DNA of 46,385 bases from Roseateles sp. (lineage in GTDB: Bacteria; Pseudomonadota; Gammaproteobacteria; Burkholderiales; Burkholderiaceae_C), in NCBI GenBank assembly GCA_018780415.1, contig JADMJQ010000162.1, positions 13,447 to 59,831 of the forward strand. Direction: 5' to 3'. Below the pieces are notes generated by a model. It saw only the letters and a list, made by a program, of their open reading frames with translations, ran no database searches and had not been told where the DNA came from. Below, piece after piece: positions 9,771-18,803 of this stretch. The position numbers and the translations under genes are program-made. Position 1 is the stretch's first letter; each line of letters opens with the position of its first letter.

Positions 9771-9865
9771 CCATTGAAAATGGTTTTGCTAACGTCAAAT
9801 CCCCCCCGACCACGCACCATAGCGCTACCATAGGGTCAATAAAGCGAGATTCCTAGGGGGGATCC

Positions 9866-11350
9866 ATGACGTCCAATCTCATCATGATGGGCGAGTCACC
9901 CGACGCGCTCATCATGCTGAGCGCGCAGGGCCGAGTGCTGGCGTGGAGCAGCGGGGCGCAAGCCATCTTTGGCTATGACAGCGCGCAGGCCTGCGGCCAA
10001 ATGCTGACCGAGCTGATCGTGCCGCCCGACCACGGTGCCGAGCAGAGCCAGCAATTCCAAACCACCTTGCAGGCCGGCACCGCCACCTATGAGTCGGTGC
10101 GCCGGCGCAAAGACGCCTCCCTGCTCTATGTGGACGTAACCACCCGGCGGGTAGCGGGGCAGGACGGTGAAGACTGCATCCTGTCGGCCGAAAAAGACGT
10201 CACCCATATCAAGGTGATGCGTGACGCCAAGCTGATGGAGGCGCGCTTTCGCGACCTGCTGGAGTCCACCCCCGACGGCATCGTGATGGCCAATCCGACC
10301 GGCCATATCGTCATCGCCAACAGCCAGGCGGAGCGGCTGTTCGGCTATGAGGCGGGCGAGTTGCGCGGCCTGTCGGTCGATTTGCTGCTGCCGGGGCGCT
10401 ATCGCCACGCCCATGTGGGCCACCGCTCCAACTACTTCCAGCAGCCGCGCAAGCGCGCTATGGGCTCGGGTCTGGACCTGGCCGGCCTGCGCAAGGACGG
10501 CACCGAGTTCCCGATCGAGATCAGCCTGAGCCCCTTGCGCACCGAGGAGTCGGCCTTTGTGATGAGCGCGATCCGCGACATCAGCGAACGCAAGCGCATC
10601 GAGCTGGCCTTGCAGGAAAAAAACTTGGAGCTGGCCAACGCCAACCAGGCCAAGGACCGCTTTCTGGCCGGCATGAGCCATGAGCTGCGCACGCCCTTGA
10701 ATGCCATCATCGGTTTCACCGGCACCTTGCTGATGCGCCTGCCCGGCCCCTTGAACGATGAACAGCAAAAGCAATTGCGCACCGTGCAGGCCAGTGGCCG
10801 CCATCTGCTGGCGCTGATCAATGACCTGCTCGACGTGTCAAAAATCGAAGCCGGCAAGGTCGAGTTGGTTTTTGCGGCGGTCGATTGCCGAGCCGTGCTG
10901 GACGAGGTGGTGGCCACACTGCGCCCGCAGGCCGAGCTCAAAAAACTCGCCCTCACGGTGCAAATGCCCGAGCAGCCACTGGCACTGCACACCGATAGAC
11001 GGGCGCTCTGCCAAATCATCCTCAACCTGGCCGGCAACGCCATCAAGTTCACCGAACAAGGCCATGTCGACCTGCTCGTGATTGAGCGCCTGCATGAGGG
11101 GCGCAGCGCGATCGAAGTCCGCGTCGATGACAGCGGCGTCGGCATCCCGCTGCAGGACCAGGACAAGCTGTTCGGCGCGTTTTCGCGCGTCAACAGCACC
11201 CGCCCGAATGCGCCCGAGGGCACCGGGCTTGGCCTACATTTAAGCCAGAAACTGGCCGCCTTGCTGGGCGGCAAGATCATCTTCAGCAGTGAGAGCGGGC
11301 GCGGCAGCAGCTTCTCGCTGATCTTGCCCAGCGAGGGGCCCCAGCCATGA
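9866..11350 (+). CDS. Soluble PAS-PAS hybrid-less sensor histidine kinase
   Basis: A 494-residue sensor kinase. Two PAS domains (about residues 5-120 and 130-245) are followed by HisKA and HATPase_c domains. The phosphoacceptor is His272 in the H-box MSHELRTPLNAIIGF. The N-box LNLAGNAIKFTEQG, the G1 box VDDSGVGI and the G2 motif GTGLGL are all intact, so it should be active. There is no membrane segment or receiver domain, which indicates a cytoplasmic sensor; the PAS ligand is unknown. The ribosome-binding site is AGGGGGG at 9855-9861. The stop overlaps the start of the next gene by four bases (ATGA), so kinase and receiver are translationally coupled. Confidence 0.93.
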   Translation: MTSNLIMMGESPDALIMLSAQGRVLAWSSGAQAIFGYDSAQACGQMLTELIVPPDHGAEQSQQFQTTLQAGTATYESVRRRKDASLLYVDVTTRRVAGQDGEDCILSAEKDVTHIKVMRDAKLMEARFRDLLESTPDGIVMANPTGHIVIANSQAERLFGYEAGELRGLSVDLLLPGRYRHAHVGHRSNYFQQPRKRAMGSGLDLAGLRKDGTEFPIEISLSPLRTEESAFVMSAIRDISERKRIELALQEKNLELANANQAKDRFLAGMSHELRTPLNAIIGFTGTLLMRLPGPLNDEQQKQLRTVQASGRHLLALINDLLDVSKIEAGKVELVFAAVDCRAVLDEVVATLRPQAELKKLALTVQMPEQPLALHTDRRALCQIILNLAGNAIKFTEQGHVDLLVIERLHEGRSAIEVRVDDSGVGIPLQDQDKLFGAFSRVNSTRPNAPEGTGLGLHLSQKLAALLGGKIIFSSESGRGSSFSLILPSEGPQP

Positions 11351-11745
11351 GCGCGCGCATTTTGATCATCGAAGACAACGCGGCCAATCTGGAGCTGCTG
11401 CGCTATTTGCTGGCCTTCAATGGCTATGAGGTGCTGCTGGCCTGCGATGGCCTGGAGGGCGTGGCCACCGCCTTGCAGCAGCGCCCCGATCTGATTCTGT
11501 GCGATCTGCAGATGCCGGGTCTGGACGGCTACCAGGTGCTGGCACAGCTGCGCGAGCAGGTGGACGCAGTGATCCTGGCGGTGACCGCTTTTTCAATGCC
11601 GCATGACCAAGAAAACGTCATGCAGGCCGGCTTCAATGGCTATTTCTCCAAACCCATAGACCCGGAAACCTTTGTGAGTCAGATCGAACAATTCTTACCA
11701 CCCGCTTTGCGCAGCACGGCGCGGCCGCCACCGGCCGGGAACTGA
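11347..11745 (+). CDS. Single-domain response regulator
   Basis: A 132-residue stand-alone receiver (CheY-like) domain with no output domain. The acidic pair is in ILIIEDN, the phosphoacceptor is Asp53 in LILCDLQMPGLDGYQ, the switch Thr is in AVTAFSM and the conserved Lys is in GYFSKPID. It overlaps the kinase gene by four bases and is probably its direct phosphorylation partner. It may act as a phosphate shuttle to the large receiver-containing protein ten bases downstream, or by protein contact like DivK. The partner assignment is inferred from the gene order. Confidence 0.92.
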   Translation: MSARILIIEDNAANLELLRYLLAFNGYEVLLACDGLEGVATALQQRPDLILCDLQMPGLDGYQVLAQLREQVDAVILAVTAFSMPHDQENVMQAGFNGYFSKPIDPETFVSQIEQFLPPALRSTARPPPAGN

Positions 11746-11755
11746 GTTCTACAAA

Positions 11756-14700
11756 ATGGCAACAGTGCTGGTTGTTGACGATCACGCCGCTAACCGCGAC
11801 CTGGTCGTGACCCTGCTCAAGCATGCCGGTCATTTGCCACTGGAGGCGGCCGACGGGCTGACGGCCTTGCAATTGGTGCGCGAACAGCGCCCCGAGCTGG
11901 TCGTCTGTGATCTGCTAATGCCCAGCATGGACGGCTTCGAGTTCGTGCGTCAATTGCGCGCCGAGCCCTTGATCGCCGCCACCCAGGTGGTGTTCTATAC
12001 CGCGACCTATCTGGAGAAAGAGGCCCGCCAACTCGCCCTGGCCTGCGGCGTGACTCAGGTCTTGGTCAAACCGGCCGAGCCGGAAGAAATCCTGCGCGTG
12101 GTCGCAGTCGCGCTGAGCCAAACTGGCGGACCACAGGAGCATCAGGATGCGGCCGAGTTCGAGCGCGAGCATTTGCGCTTGATCACCAACAAGCTGGCCG
12201 CCAAGGTCGACGAACTGGAAGGCGCCAACCTGCGCCTGGCGGCGCTGACCGAGCTCAATCTGCAATTGGCGTCCGAGCTTGATCCGCAGGCCCTGCTGGA
12301 AAAGGTCTGCCGCGGCGCGCGCGACTTGCTGGGCGCCCGCATTGCGGTACTGGCCGCCCGTGCTGCGGACAACAATGCGCCCGATCAACTTATCACCTGG
12401 GGGCTGGATGCCGCCCAAACTGAACGTTTGAGCGGTTTGAGCATAGACGCCGGCAAACTCGGGCAAGTCTTGCTGGACGGCCGCCCGCAGCGCTTCGTCA
12501 ACCCGGCCGGCGACCCCGTCAGCGCCGGCCTGGCGGACTGCTTCCCGGCCGTCAACGCCGGGCTATTGGTGCCGCTTGCTTCACCCAAGCAGATCCACGG
12601 CTGGCTGCTGCTGATCGACAAAATCGGTGCGCCCGACTTCAGCCCGCATGACGAACATCTGCTGTCGATTCATGCCGCCCAAGCCGGCCGCATCTACGAA
12701 ACCGGCCTGCTCTACCTGGCGATGCAGCGCAGCAGCCAGTTGCTGATAGTCGAGATGGCGGAACGCAAACGGGCGACCGAGGGATTGCTGGAGAGCGAAT
12801 TGCGCTTTCGCCAATTGGCGGAGAACATCCGCGACGTCTTCTTCCTGATGCAGCCCGACAGCGGCGACTTCGTCTACGTCAGCCTGGCCTATGAGCAGAT
12901 CTTCGGCAAGAGCTGCGCCAGCCTGTATGCGGACCCGCAGTCCTGGCGACGGGCGATACACCCCGATGATCAGCATCTGCTGAGCACATGGAACGATGCC
13001 GGCGCGCGCGCCAGCGCCTTCGAGGTCGAGTACCGCATCCTGCGACCGGACGCCAGCCAGCGTTCGATCCGCGCGCGCGGCTTCCCCATCAATGACGCAG
13101 CCGGCCAGGTCTACCGCGTCGCCGGCATTGCCGAGGACGTGACCGAGCAAAGGCTGGCGGAGCAAAAAATGCGCCGCATCAGCCGCGTGTTCGAGCTGCT
13201 CTCCAGCATCAATGCGCTGATCGTGCGCGTCAGCAGCGCCGACGATTTGTTCCGTGAAGCCTGCCGGCTCGCCGTCGAGGTGGGCGCCTACCGCCTGGCC
13301 TGGATAGGCGTCATCGATGCCGACGCATCGCATGGCAGCATGGCCGCCTGGCATGGCGGCAGTGCCAGCTTGGAGAGCAAGATCCGCCTGACTCGGCTCG
13401 CGGGGCTGCCGGACAGCGACCGGCCCTGCTGCCGGGCGCTGCGCAGCCAGCAAGCGGTGATCACCAATGACATCGAGAACGACCCGGCCATGCAGTCACT
13501 GCGCGAGGATTTGCTCGCCTGCGGTCTGCGCGCGCAAGCCAGCTTCCCCCTCATCGTCAACCAGCAGGTGATCGGCGTCTTGACGCTGAATTCGGGCCAG
13601 ATTGATGCCTTCGATGAGCAAGAGGTCAAGCTGCTGCTGGACCTGGCCGGCGACATCGCCTTTGCGCTTGACCATATCCAAAAAGGCGAGCGGCTCAACT
13701 ACCTCGCCTACTACGACGCCCTGACCGGCCTGGCCAACAACAGCCTGCTGACCGAGCGCATCGAGCAAGCCCTGGCCGCCGCCCAGGCCGAGCAGCAGAT
13801 GTTGGCACTGCTGGTGTTGGACATCGAGCGCTTCAAGGACATCAACCATGTTTTCGGCCGCCATGGCGGGGACGCGTTGCTGCGCCAGCTGAGTGCCCGT
13901 CTCAGCGAACAGATGGGCGAGCAAATGGGCGGCCGGGCCCAGTTGGCCCGCATAGGCGCCGATCATTTCGCGATTTTGCTGCCCGATGTGCGCGGTATGG
14001 CCGAGCTCGGGCGGCTGTTGGCCGAGCAGTACCGGCTTTGGTTCGACCCGCCCTTCATGCTGGACGGGCAGGCGCTGCAAATCTCGGCCAAACTCGGCGT
14101 GGCGGTCTACCCGGCCGATGGCCAGGATGCCCCCACCCTGCTGCGCAACGCCGAGGCGGCCGTGCGCTTGTGCAAGGCCAGCACCGAGTGGATGCTTTTT
14201 TATGACCCCCGCGCCAGCCAGTTGGTGGCCGAGAAGTTGGCTTTTGAAACCCAGCTGCGGCGAGCCTTGGAGCGCGAGGAGTTTGTCCTGTACTACCAAC
14301 CCAAGGTCGACGTGGACACGCGTCAACTCTGCGGCGTCGAGGCCTTGATCCGCTGGAACAGCCCCGAGCTGGGCCTGGTGCCGCCGCTCAGATTCATCAC
14401 GCTGCTGGAGGAGACCGGCTTGATCGTGCCGGTCGGCCTGTGGGCCTTGCGGCGCGCCGCGCTCGACCATCTCGCCTGGAGCGAGCTGGGACTGGCAGCG
14501 CCGCGGATCGCCGTCAATGTGTCGGCGGTACAGCTGCGCGAGCCCGATTTTGTGGCCAAGGTCGAGGCCATATTGCGCCAGGCCGGCCTGCCGCACGGCT
14601 TGGACATCGAGCTGACCGAGAGCCTGATCATGGAAGATGTGGAGGCCACGATAGACAAGTTGCAGGCGCTGCGCGGGCTCGATATGCATTTATCGATTGA

Positions 14701-15007
14701 CGACTTCGGCACCGGCTACTCATCGCTGGCCTACCTCTCCAAGCTGCCCGCCAATCTACTCAAGATCGACCGCGCCTTCATCGACACCATGCTCGAGGAG
14801 CCGGCCAATATGACGCTGGTGGCGACGATGATTTCGATGGCCCACTCCCTGCGCCTGAAGGTCGTGGCCGAGGGTGTGGAGACCGAGGAGCAGGCGAAGA
14901 TTCTGCGCCTGCTGCGCTGCGATCAGATGCAGGGTTTCTTGGTCAGCCGCCCGGTGCCGTTCGAGCAAATAAGCGATTACCTGCGCTTGACCAATCTCCC
15001 ATCCTGA
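11756..15007 (+). CDS. REC-GAF-PAS-GAF-GGDEF-EAL protein, likely c-di-GMP phosphodiesterase
   Basis: A 1,083-residue cytoplasmic signalling protein. In order it has a receiver (1-120, phosphoacceptor Asp52 in VVCDLLMPSMDGF), a GAF domain (about 170-312), PAS (345-465), a second GAF (482-638), GGDEF (645-820) and EAL (835-1078). The GGDEF signature is degenerate, reading GADHF at about residue 735, so cyclase activity is unlikely. The EAL domain looks intact: Glu862 in EALIRW, Asn in VNVSAVQL, Glu in ELTESLIMED, the Asp pair in SIDDFGTGYSSL, Lys in LLKIDRAFI, Glu in VVAEGVETEEQ and Gln in QMQGFLVSRP. The predicted output is therefore hydrolysis of cyclic di-GMP, controlled by phosphorylation from the kinase two genes upstream. 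It converges on the flavoprotein gene, 17 bases away. Confidence 0.92.
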   Translation: MATVLVVDDHAANRDLVVTLLKHAGHLPLEAADGLTALQLVREQRPELVVCDLLMPSMDGFEFVRQLRAEPLIAATQVVFYTATYLEKEARQLALACGVTQVLVKPAEPEEILRVVAVALSQTGGPQEHQDAAEFEREHLRLITNKLAAKVDELEGANLRLAALTELNLQLASELDPQALLEKVCRGARDLLGARIAVLAARAADNNAPDQLITWGLDAAQTERLSGLSIDAGKLGQVLLDGRPQRFVNPAGDPVSAGLADCFPAVNAGLLVPLASPKQIHGWLLLIDKIGAPDFSPHDEHLLSIHAAQAGRIYETGLLYLAMQRSSQLLIVEMAERKRATEGLLESELRFRQLAENIRDVFFLMQPDSGDFVYVSLAYEQIFGKSCASLYADPQSWRRAIHPDDQHLLSTWNDAGARASAFEVEYRILRPDASQRSIRARGFPINDAAGQVYRVAGIAEDVTEQRLAEQKMRRISRVFELLSSINALIVRVSSADDLFREACRLAVEVGAYRLAWIGVIDADASHGSMAAWHGGSASLESKIRLTRLAGLPDSDRPCCRALRSQQAVITNDIENDPAMQSLREDLLACGLRAQASFPLIVNQQVIGVLTLNSGQIDAFDEQEVKLLLDLAGDIAFALDHIQKGERLNYLAYYDALTGLANNSLLTERIEQALAAAQAEQQMLALLVLDIERFKDINHVFGRHGGDALLRQLSARLSEQMGEQMGGRAQLARIGADHFAILLPDVRGMAELGRLLAEQYRLWFDPPFMLDGQALQISAKLGVAVYPADGQDAPTLLRNAEAAVRLCKASTEWMLFYDPRASQLVAEKLAFETQLRRALEREEFVLYYQPKVDVDTRQLCGVEALIRWNSPELGLVPPLRFITLLEETGLIVPVGLWALRRAALDHLAWSELGLAAPRIAVNVSAVQLREPDFVAKVEAILRQAGLPHGLDIELTESLIMEDVEATIDKLQALRGLDMHLSIDDFGTGYSSLAYLSKLPANLLKIDRAFIDTMLEEPANMTLVATMISMAHSLRLKVVAEGVETEEQAKILRLLRCDQMQGFLVSRPVPFEQISDYLRLTNLPS

Positions 15008-15024
15008 GCTGAGACCCGGGCCGG

Positions 15025-16167
15025 TTACAAGGGCAGCGCTAAATGCATCAAGACCTGCTGCGCCAAGCTCAGGCTGCTGGTCAAGCCCGGCGACTCGATG
15101 CCCAACAGATTCACCAAGCCAGGCAAGCCATGTTGGGCCGGGCCGTCGACGCGGAAGTCAGGCGCAGGCTGATCGGAGCCATGGATCTTGGGCCGCACGC
15201 CGCTATAGGCCGGCTGCAGCGCGCCGTCGGGCAGGCCCGGCCAGTAGCGCCGCACATCGGCATAGAAGGCGTCGGCACGGCTAGGGTCGACCCGGTAGTC
15301 CAGCTGCTCCGGGCCGGCGATGCCTTCCAACCATTCGGCATCGGGTCCAAAGCGGGCCTGACCACCCAGATCCAGGCTCAGGTGCACACCCAGCCAAGCG
15401 TCTTGCGGCAGCGGATAGATCAGCCGGCTGAACGGCGCCCGTCCCGCCAGGGAGAAGTAACTGCCCTTGCTGTAGAAGGCCGAGGCCAGCCGCGCTGGCG
15501 GCAGGCCGTCGGTGCGCTGGGTCAGGCCCGGCGCCCACAGGCCGGCCGCATTGATGACGATGCCTGCCCGCAGCGCCATTTCGGCACCGTCGGCCTCCAC
15601 CTGCAGCTGCCAGCCCTCGGCGTGGCGCTGCAGCGCAGTGACGGTCGAACACAGGGCCAGGGCGCCACCGGCCGCTTCAAAATCCCCCAGCAAGGCCAGC
15701 ATCAGGCCATGGCTGTCAACGATGCCGGTGGACGGCGACAGCAGCGCCGCCGTGCAGCGCAGTTCGGGCTCCAGCTCACGCGCCTGCGCGCCGTCCAGCC
15801 AGCGCAAATCATCCACGCCGTTGCTGTGCGCCTTGGCCGCCAAGACCTGCAGGCCGGCTACTTGCGCTGGCTCGGTCGCCACCACCAACTTGCCGCAACG
15901 CTGGAAAGCCACATGTCGCCGCTCGCAATAGTCATACAGCAGCTCACGGCCCTGCACGCAGGCGCGCGCTTTCAGCGAGCCCGGCGGGTAATACAGGCCG
16001 GCGTGAATGACCTCGCTGCTGCGCGAGCTGACGCCTGAGCCTATGCGCTCGGCACGCTCCAGCAGCAGCGTCTCCAGCCCGCGCTGCGCCAACAAGCGCG
16101 CCACGGCAAGGCCCACCACCCCGGCACCGATCACCACTGCATCAACACTTTCGACCGCTGTTTCCAT
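15025..16167 (-). CDS. FAD-dependent oxidoreductase, L-2-hydroxyglutarate oxidase-like
   Basis: A 380-residue flavoprotein of the DAO family. The N-terminal dinucleotide-binding motif [19 protein letters not shown] and a Glu ending the second strand (LLLERAE) show FAD binding. The segment [20 protein letters not shown] and the C-terminal [20 protein letters not shown] resemble L-2-hydroxyglutarate dehydrogenase/oxidase (LhgO). The substrate is therefore probably a 2-hydroxy acid, but other DAO-family substrates cannot be excluded. It stands alone on the minus strand, convergent with the c-di-GMP gene and divergent from the receiver gene at 16467. Confidence 0.85.
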   Translation of the reverse strand: METAVESVDAVVIGAGVVGLAVARLLAQRGLETLLLERAERIGSGVSSRSSEVIHAGLYYPPGSLKARACVQGRELLYDYCERRHVAFQRCGKLVVATEPAQVAGLQVLAAKAHSNGVDDLRWLDGAQARELEPELRCTAALLSPSTGIVDSHGLMLALLGDFEAAGGALALCSTVTALQRHAEGWQLQVEADGAEMALRAGIVINAAGLWAPGLTQRTDGLPPARLASAFYSKGSYFSLAGRAPFSRLIYPLPQDAWLGVHLSLDLGGQARFGPDAEWLEGIAGPEQLDYRVDPSRADAFYADVRRYWPGLPDGALQPAYSGVRPKIHGSDQPAPDFRVDGPAQHGLPGLVNLLGIESPGLTSSLSLAQQVLMHLALPL

Positions 16168-16466
16168 GTCGCGATTGTGCGGCGTGGGCAGACCTTAGGC
16201 GTAAACACCTAGCGCGATGGCCGTCGATTTGGGCAGTAATGCGCGGCCCGCCGGTGGTACTTTCCTAAACGCGAATCTAGCCGGTGTTGGCAGCGCTTTT
16301 GCCTCGATGGCCGCCACGCAAAACGCTGAAACTGCGCACCCAACAAGCCCTGCAGTCAAGGGCAAATCACCAGCACGCCCATCGGCGGCATGGTCACGGG
16401 GAGCTCAGCAAGGCCAGAAAAACAGTCGGTCCGACGTCATCACCGGGCCGCGAGGATGAATTACCG
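16168..16466. other. Divergent intergenic region
   Basis: About 300 bases between the start codons of the flavoprotein (minus) and the receiver protein (plus). It should hold both promoters but I cannot place either with confidence. Near 16193-16211 is an imperfect inverted repeat (AGGCGTAAACACCT). Open frames here (for example from 16284 or 16217) look non-coding. Confidence 0.4.
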
Positions 16467-17450
16467 ATGCCAGCCTCCACCAAGGTCAGCACTGCCCCGA
16501 AGAGCAACGTCGCACAACAGCGCATTCTGATCGTCGACGACAGCCGCGCCATCCAGGCCATCATCCGCCGCACGCTGGAATGCGAGGAACTGGGCGAGCT
16601 GCTGTTTCAAACCGCCCATGACGGCGCCGACGCGCTGGACAAGGTAGCCTCCTTCAAGCCGGATCTGGTGCTGTCGGACTGGCATATGCCGGGTGTGTCG
16701 GGCATCGAGATGCTGCAAACCCTCAGGCAAAGCGGCCACGGCGCCATCGCCTTCGGCTTCATCACCACCGACACCGCCGCCGAATGCCGAACCCAGGCGC
16801 GCAGCAACGGCGCCTTGTTCGTGCTCAACAAGCCCTTTGACGCTCCGGCCCTGCGCAGCGCGGTCGCTCTGGGCTTGGGCCGTAGCTCTTTTCGCTCGGC
16901 GCCGCGCCAGCCGGCCGGCTCAGCCACCGACAAGCTGCCGCCGCCGACCAAGGACCTGCCGGCCATCGAGTCGTTGGCGCTGACCCAGCAAGTCTTGTTC
17001 GCCCATCTGGGCATGCGCGGCTTCGAGCTGCGGCGTAGCGACGGCCAGGGGCAGTTCATACAAAGCAGCAGCCAGATGATTGCGCTGTACAGCAGCGCCG
17101 GGCGCCAAGGCGTGTATGCGGTCGGCCTGCTCGACTGCAACGCTTGCTGCTTGATCGGCGGCCTGGCCGCCGGTTGCAGCCCACAAGAAGTCCGCGCCAG
17201 CCAGCAGCAGGCTAAGCCAAGTCCCAAACAAACTGAGCAGGCCTCCCGCTTCATGCGCGCCATGGCGCCGCTGCTGAAAAAGCGCGCGGCCAGCGACGCA
17301 CCGAGCTTCAATGCCGCCCGACTGAGCAGCCAGCCGGCCGAGAAACTGGCCCATCTGATCGCCAACAACACGGGCCGATCAGACTTCCTGGTTCAGATCA
17401 AGGGCGCCGGCGTTGACGGTGAGGCCAGGCTCAGCTTCATGCTGGCCTGA
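16467..17450 (+). CDS. Response regulator with unrecognised C-terminal domain
   Basis: A 327-residue protein. Residues about 18-145 form a receiver domain with ILIVDDSRAIQ, phosphoacceptor Asp71 in LVLSDWHMPGVSGIEML, and the conserved Lys in VLNKPFD. After a linker rich in Pro and Ala, residues about 175-327 form a domain I do not recognise. It has a compact alternating segment (YAVGLLDCNACCLIGGLAAG) and a basic C-terminal part, with no obvious DNA-binding helix-turn-helix. ATG 16467 is preferred because GAGGA lies about ten bases upstream and the receiver starts soon after; the frame is open back to 16284. There is no kinase next to it, so its partner is unknown. Confidence 0.82.
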   Translation: MPASTKVSTAPKSNVAQQRILIVDDSRAIQAIIRRTLECEELGELLFQTAHDGADALDKVASFKPDLVLSDWHMPGVSGIEMLQTLRQSGHGAIAFGFITTDTAAECRTQARSNGALFVLNKPFDAPALRSAVALGLGRSSFRSAPRQPAGSATDKLPPPTKDLPAIESLALTQQVLFAHLGMRGFELRRSDGQGQFIQSSSQMIALYSSAGRQGVYAVGLLDCNACCLIGGLAAGCSPQEVRASQQQAKPSPKQTEQASRFMRAMAPLLKKRAASDAPSFNAARLSSQPAEKLAHLIANNTGRSDFLVQIKGAGVDGEARLSFMLA

Positions 17451-17518
17451 GCTGCGGGCACAATCACGCTCCATCGCCTTATCGATGCCCCCACTGCTGC
17501 CCTGAGAGACGCCAAAGC

Positions 17519-18085
17519 ATGCGAAATTCAAACCTTACAAAGACCAGCTTTTTGCTGCTTGCCCTTGTCGCCGGAACGATCGGCCATGCGCGCGCCGACT
17601 TTGAGTTGACCGACAAAAAAGGCCGGCGCCTGCTCTTGAAGGACAACGGCACCTGGCGTGTCCTGGCGCCCAAGGACGGCGCCGCGTCCGCGCCGGCAGA
17701 AAAAATCGAGCCCAAGATCGAGGACATGATCGAGCTGCAATTGTTGCGCCGCTTCGATGCACCGGGTGGCTGCCGCTTTGACCTCAGCCTGGCCAATAAT
17801 TTTCCGCATGAGGTGAAGAATTTGGTGCCCGACTTCATCGCGCTGCGCGCCAATGGCGCCGTCTACGGCAGTGCCTTGACCAGTTTTGCCGCGATCAAAC
17901 CGGGCGAGTCGCGCCAGCGCTCTATCCAGTTCGCCGGCCTGGCCTGCAACGACATTGACAAGGTGCAAGTGACCGGTGCCGACCGCTGCGAGATGGGCGA
18001 GCTGAACAAGTTCACCGAGTCCAAGGGCAAATGCCTGAGCTCGGTCAAGGTCTTGCCCAGCGATTTGCTCAAGTTCGAGAAGTAA
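17519..18085 (+). CDS. Secreted hypothetical protein
   Basis: A 188-residue protein with an N-terminal signal peptide (MRNSNLTKTSFLLLALVAG, cleavage probably after HARA). The mature part starts DFELTDKKGRRLLLKDNGTW, a pattern seen in small periplasmic proteins of unknown function. It contains three cysteines beyond residue 80 that may form disulfides. It is predicted periplasmic. It lies 68 bases after the receiver gene and 58 bases before the methyltransferase gene, all on the plus strand, but no functional link is evident. Confidence 0.75.
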   Translation: MRNSNLTKTSFLLLALVAGTIGHARADFELTDKKGRRLLLKDNGTWRVLAPKDGAASAPAEKIEPKIEDMIELQLLRRFDAPGGCRFDLSLANNFPHEVKNLVPDFIALRANGAVYGSALTSFAAIKPGESRQRSIQFAGLACNDIDKVQVTGADRCEMGELNKFTESKGKCLSSVKVLPSDLLKFEK

Positions 18086-18143
18086 GCATTTTTGCTGCGG
18101 CGACCGTCAAACGGATGTCATATCCGCGCCCGACAATGACGCG

Positions 18144-18803
18144 ATGCCCGGATCCTTTGTCGTCTTCGATTCCCTGGTGGAACAACTCATCGGTCGAATA
18201 GCCCCGCAGTCGGCGCTCGATATTGGCTGCGGCGCGGGCAAATACGGCCAAGCCTTGCGGCGTCTGGCGCCCGACTGCCAGCGCAGTGCCGTCGAGGTGG
18301 AGCCCAGCTATATCGAGAAATTCGGCCTGCCTGAGCTCTATCACGAGCTGCATAGGGGGTCGGCGGCAGACTGGCAAAGCCAGGCCATAGACAAGCAATA
18401 CGACCTGGCTATCCTGGGCAGTTGCCTCGCGCAAATGCCCAAGAGCGCGGGGCTGGACTTGCTCAATTTTCTGACCTACCGCAGCGCCTACACCCTGGTC
18501 ATTTCGCCCGAGTTCGTGCTGCAAGGCGCCGTCGACGGCGTCATCTCCGAGGCCCATCAATCGGTCTGGAGCGAGCGCGATCTGGGCTGGCACGACCTCT
18601 GGGCCTGGGACAACTGCCGCTCGGTGTCGGTTTTCCTGTTGCGCGGCTATTTGCCAGCAAAGGTCAGCCTGCAGCAATTGGTGGAGCAGATCAACGCCGC
18701 CGCCCTGCCCGTGCATGAATTCCATGAGCGCCAAACCCTGGTGCGGCCGGCGCGCCTGCGCCTGGTCAATCACTGGCGCGAAACCGTCTACCGGCCGGCG
18801 TGA
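18144..18803 (+). CDS. Class I SAM-dependent methyltransferase
   Basis: A 219-residue protein with a class I methyltransferase fold. Motif I is ALDIGCGAGKYGQAL at about residue 28, followed by the acidic end of strand 2 (AVEVEPSYIEKFGLPELY), and a motif resembling the strand 4 region (YDLAILGSCLAQMPKS). The substrate cannot be told from sequence. The stop overlaps the GTG start of the glycosyltransferase gene (GTGA), so the two are translationally coupled. This suggests that the methyl group goes onto a sugar or onto the glycan acceptor, which is inference only. Confidence 0.83.
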   Translation: MPGSFVVFDSLVEQLIGRIAPQSALDIGCGAGKYGQALRRLAPDCQRSAVEVEPSYIEKFGLPELYHELHRGSAADWQSQAIDKQYDLAILGSCLAQMPKSAGLDLLNFLTYRSAYTLVISPEFVLQGAVDGVISEAHQSVWSERDLGWHDLWAWDNCRSVSVFLLRGYLPAKVSLQQLVEQINAAALPVHEFHERQTLVRPARLRLVNHWRETVYRPA

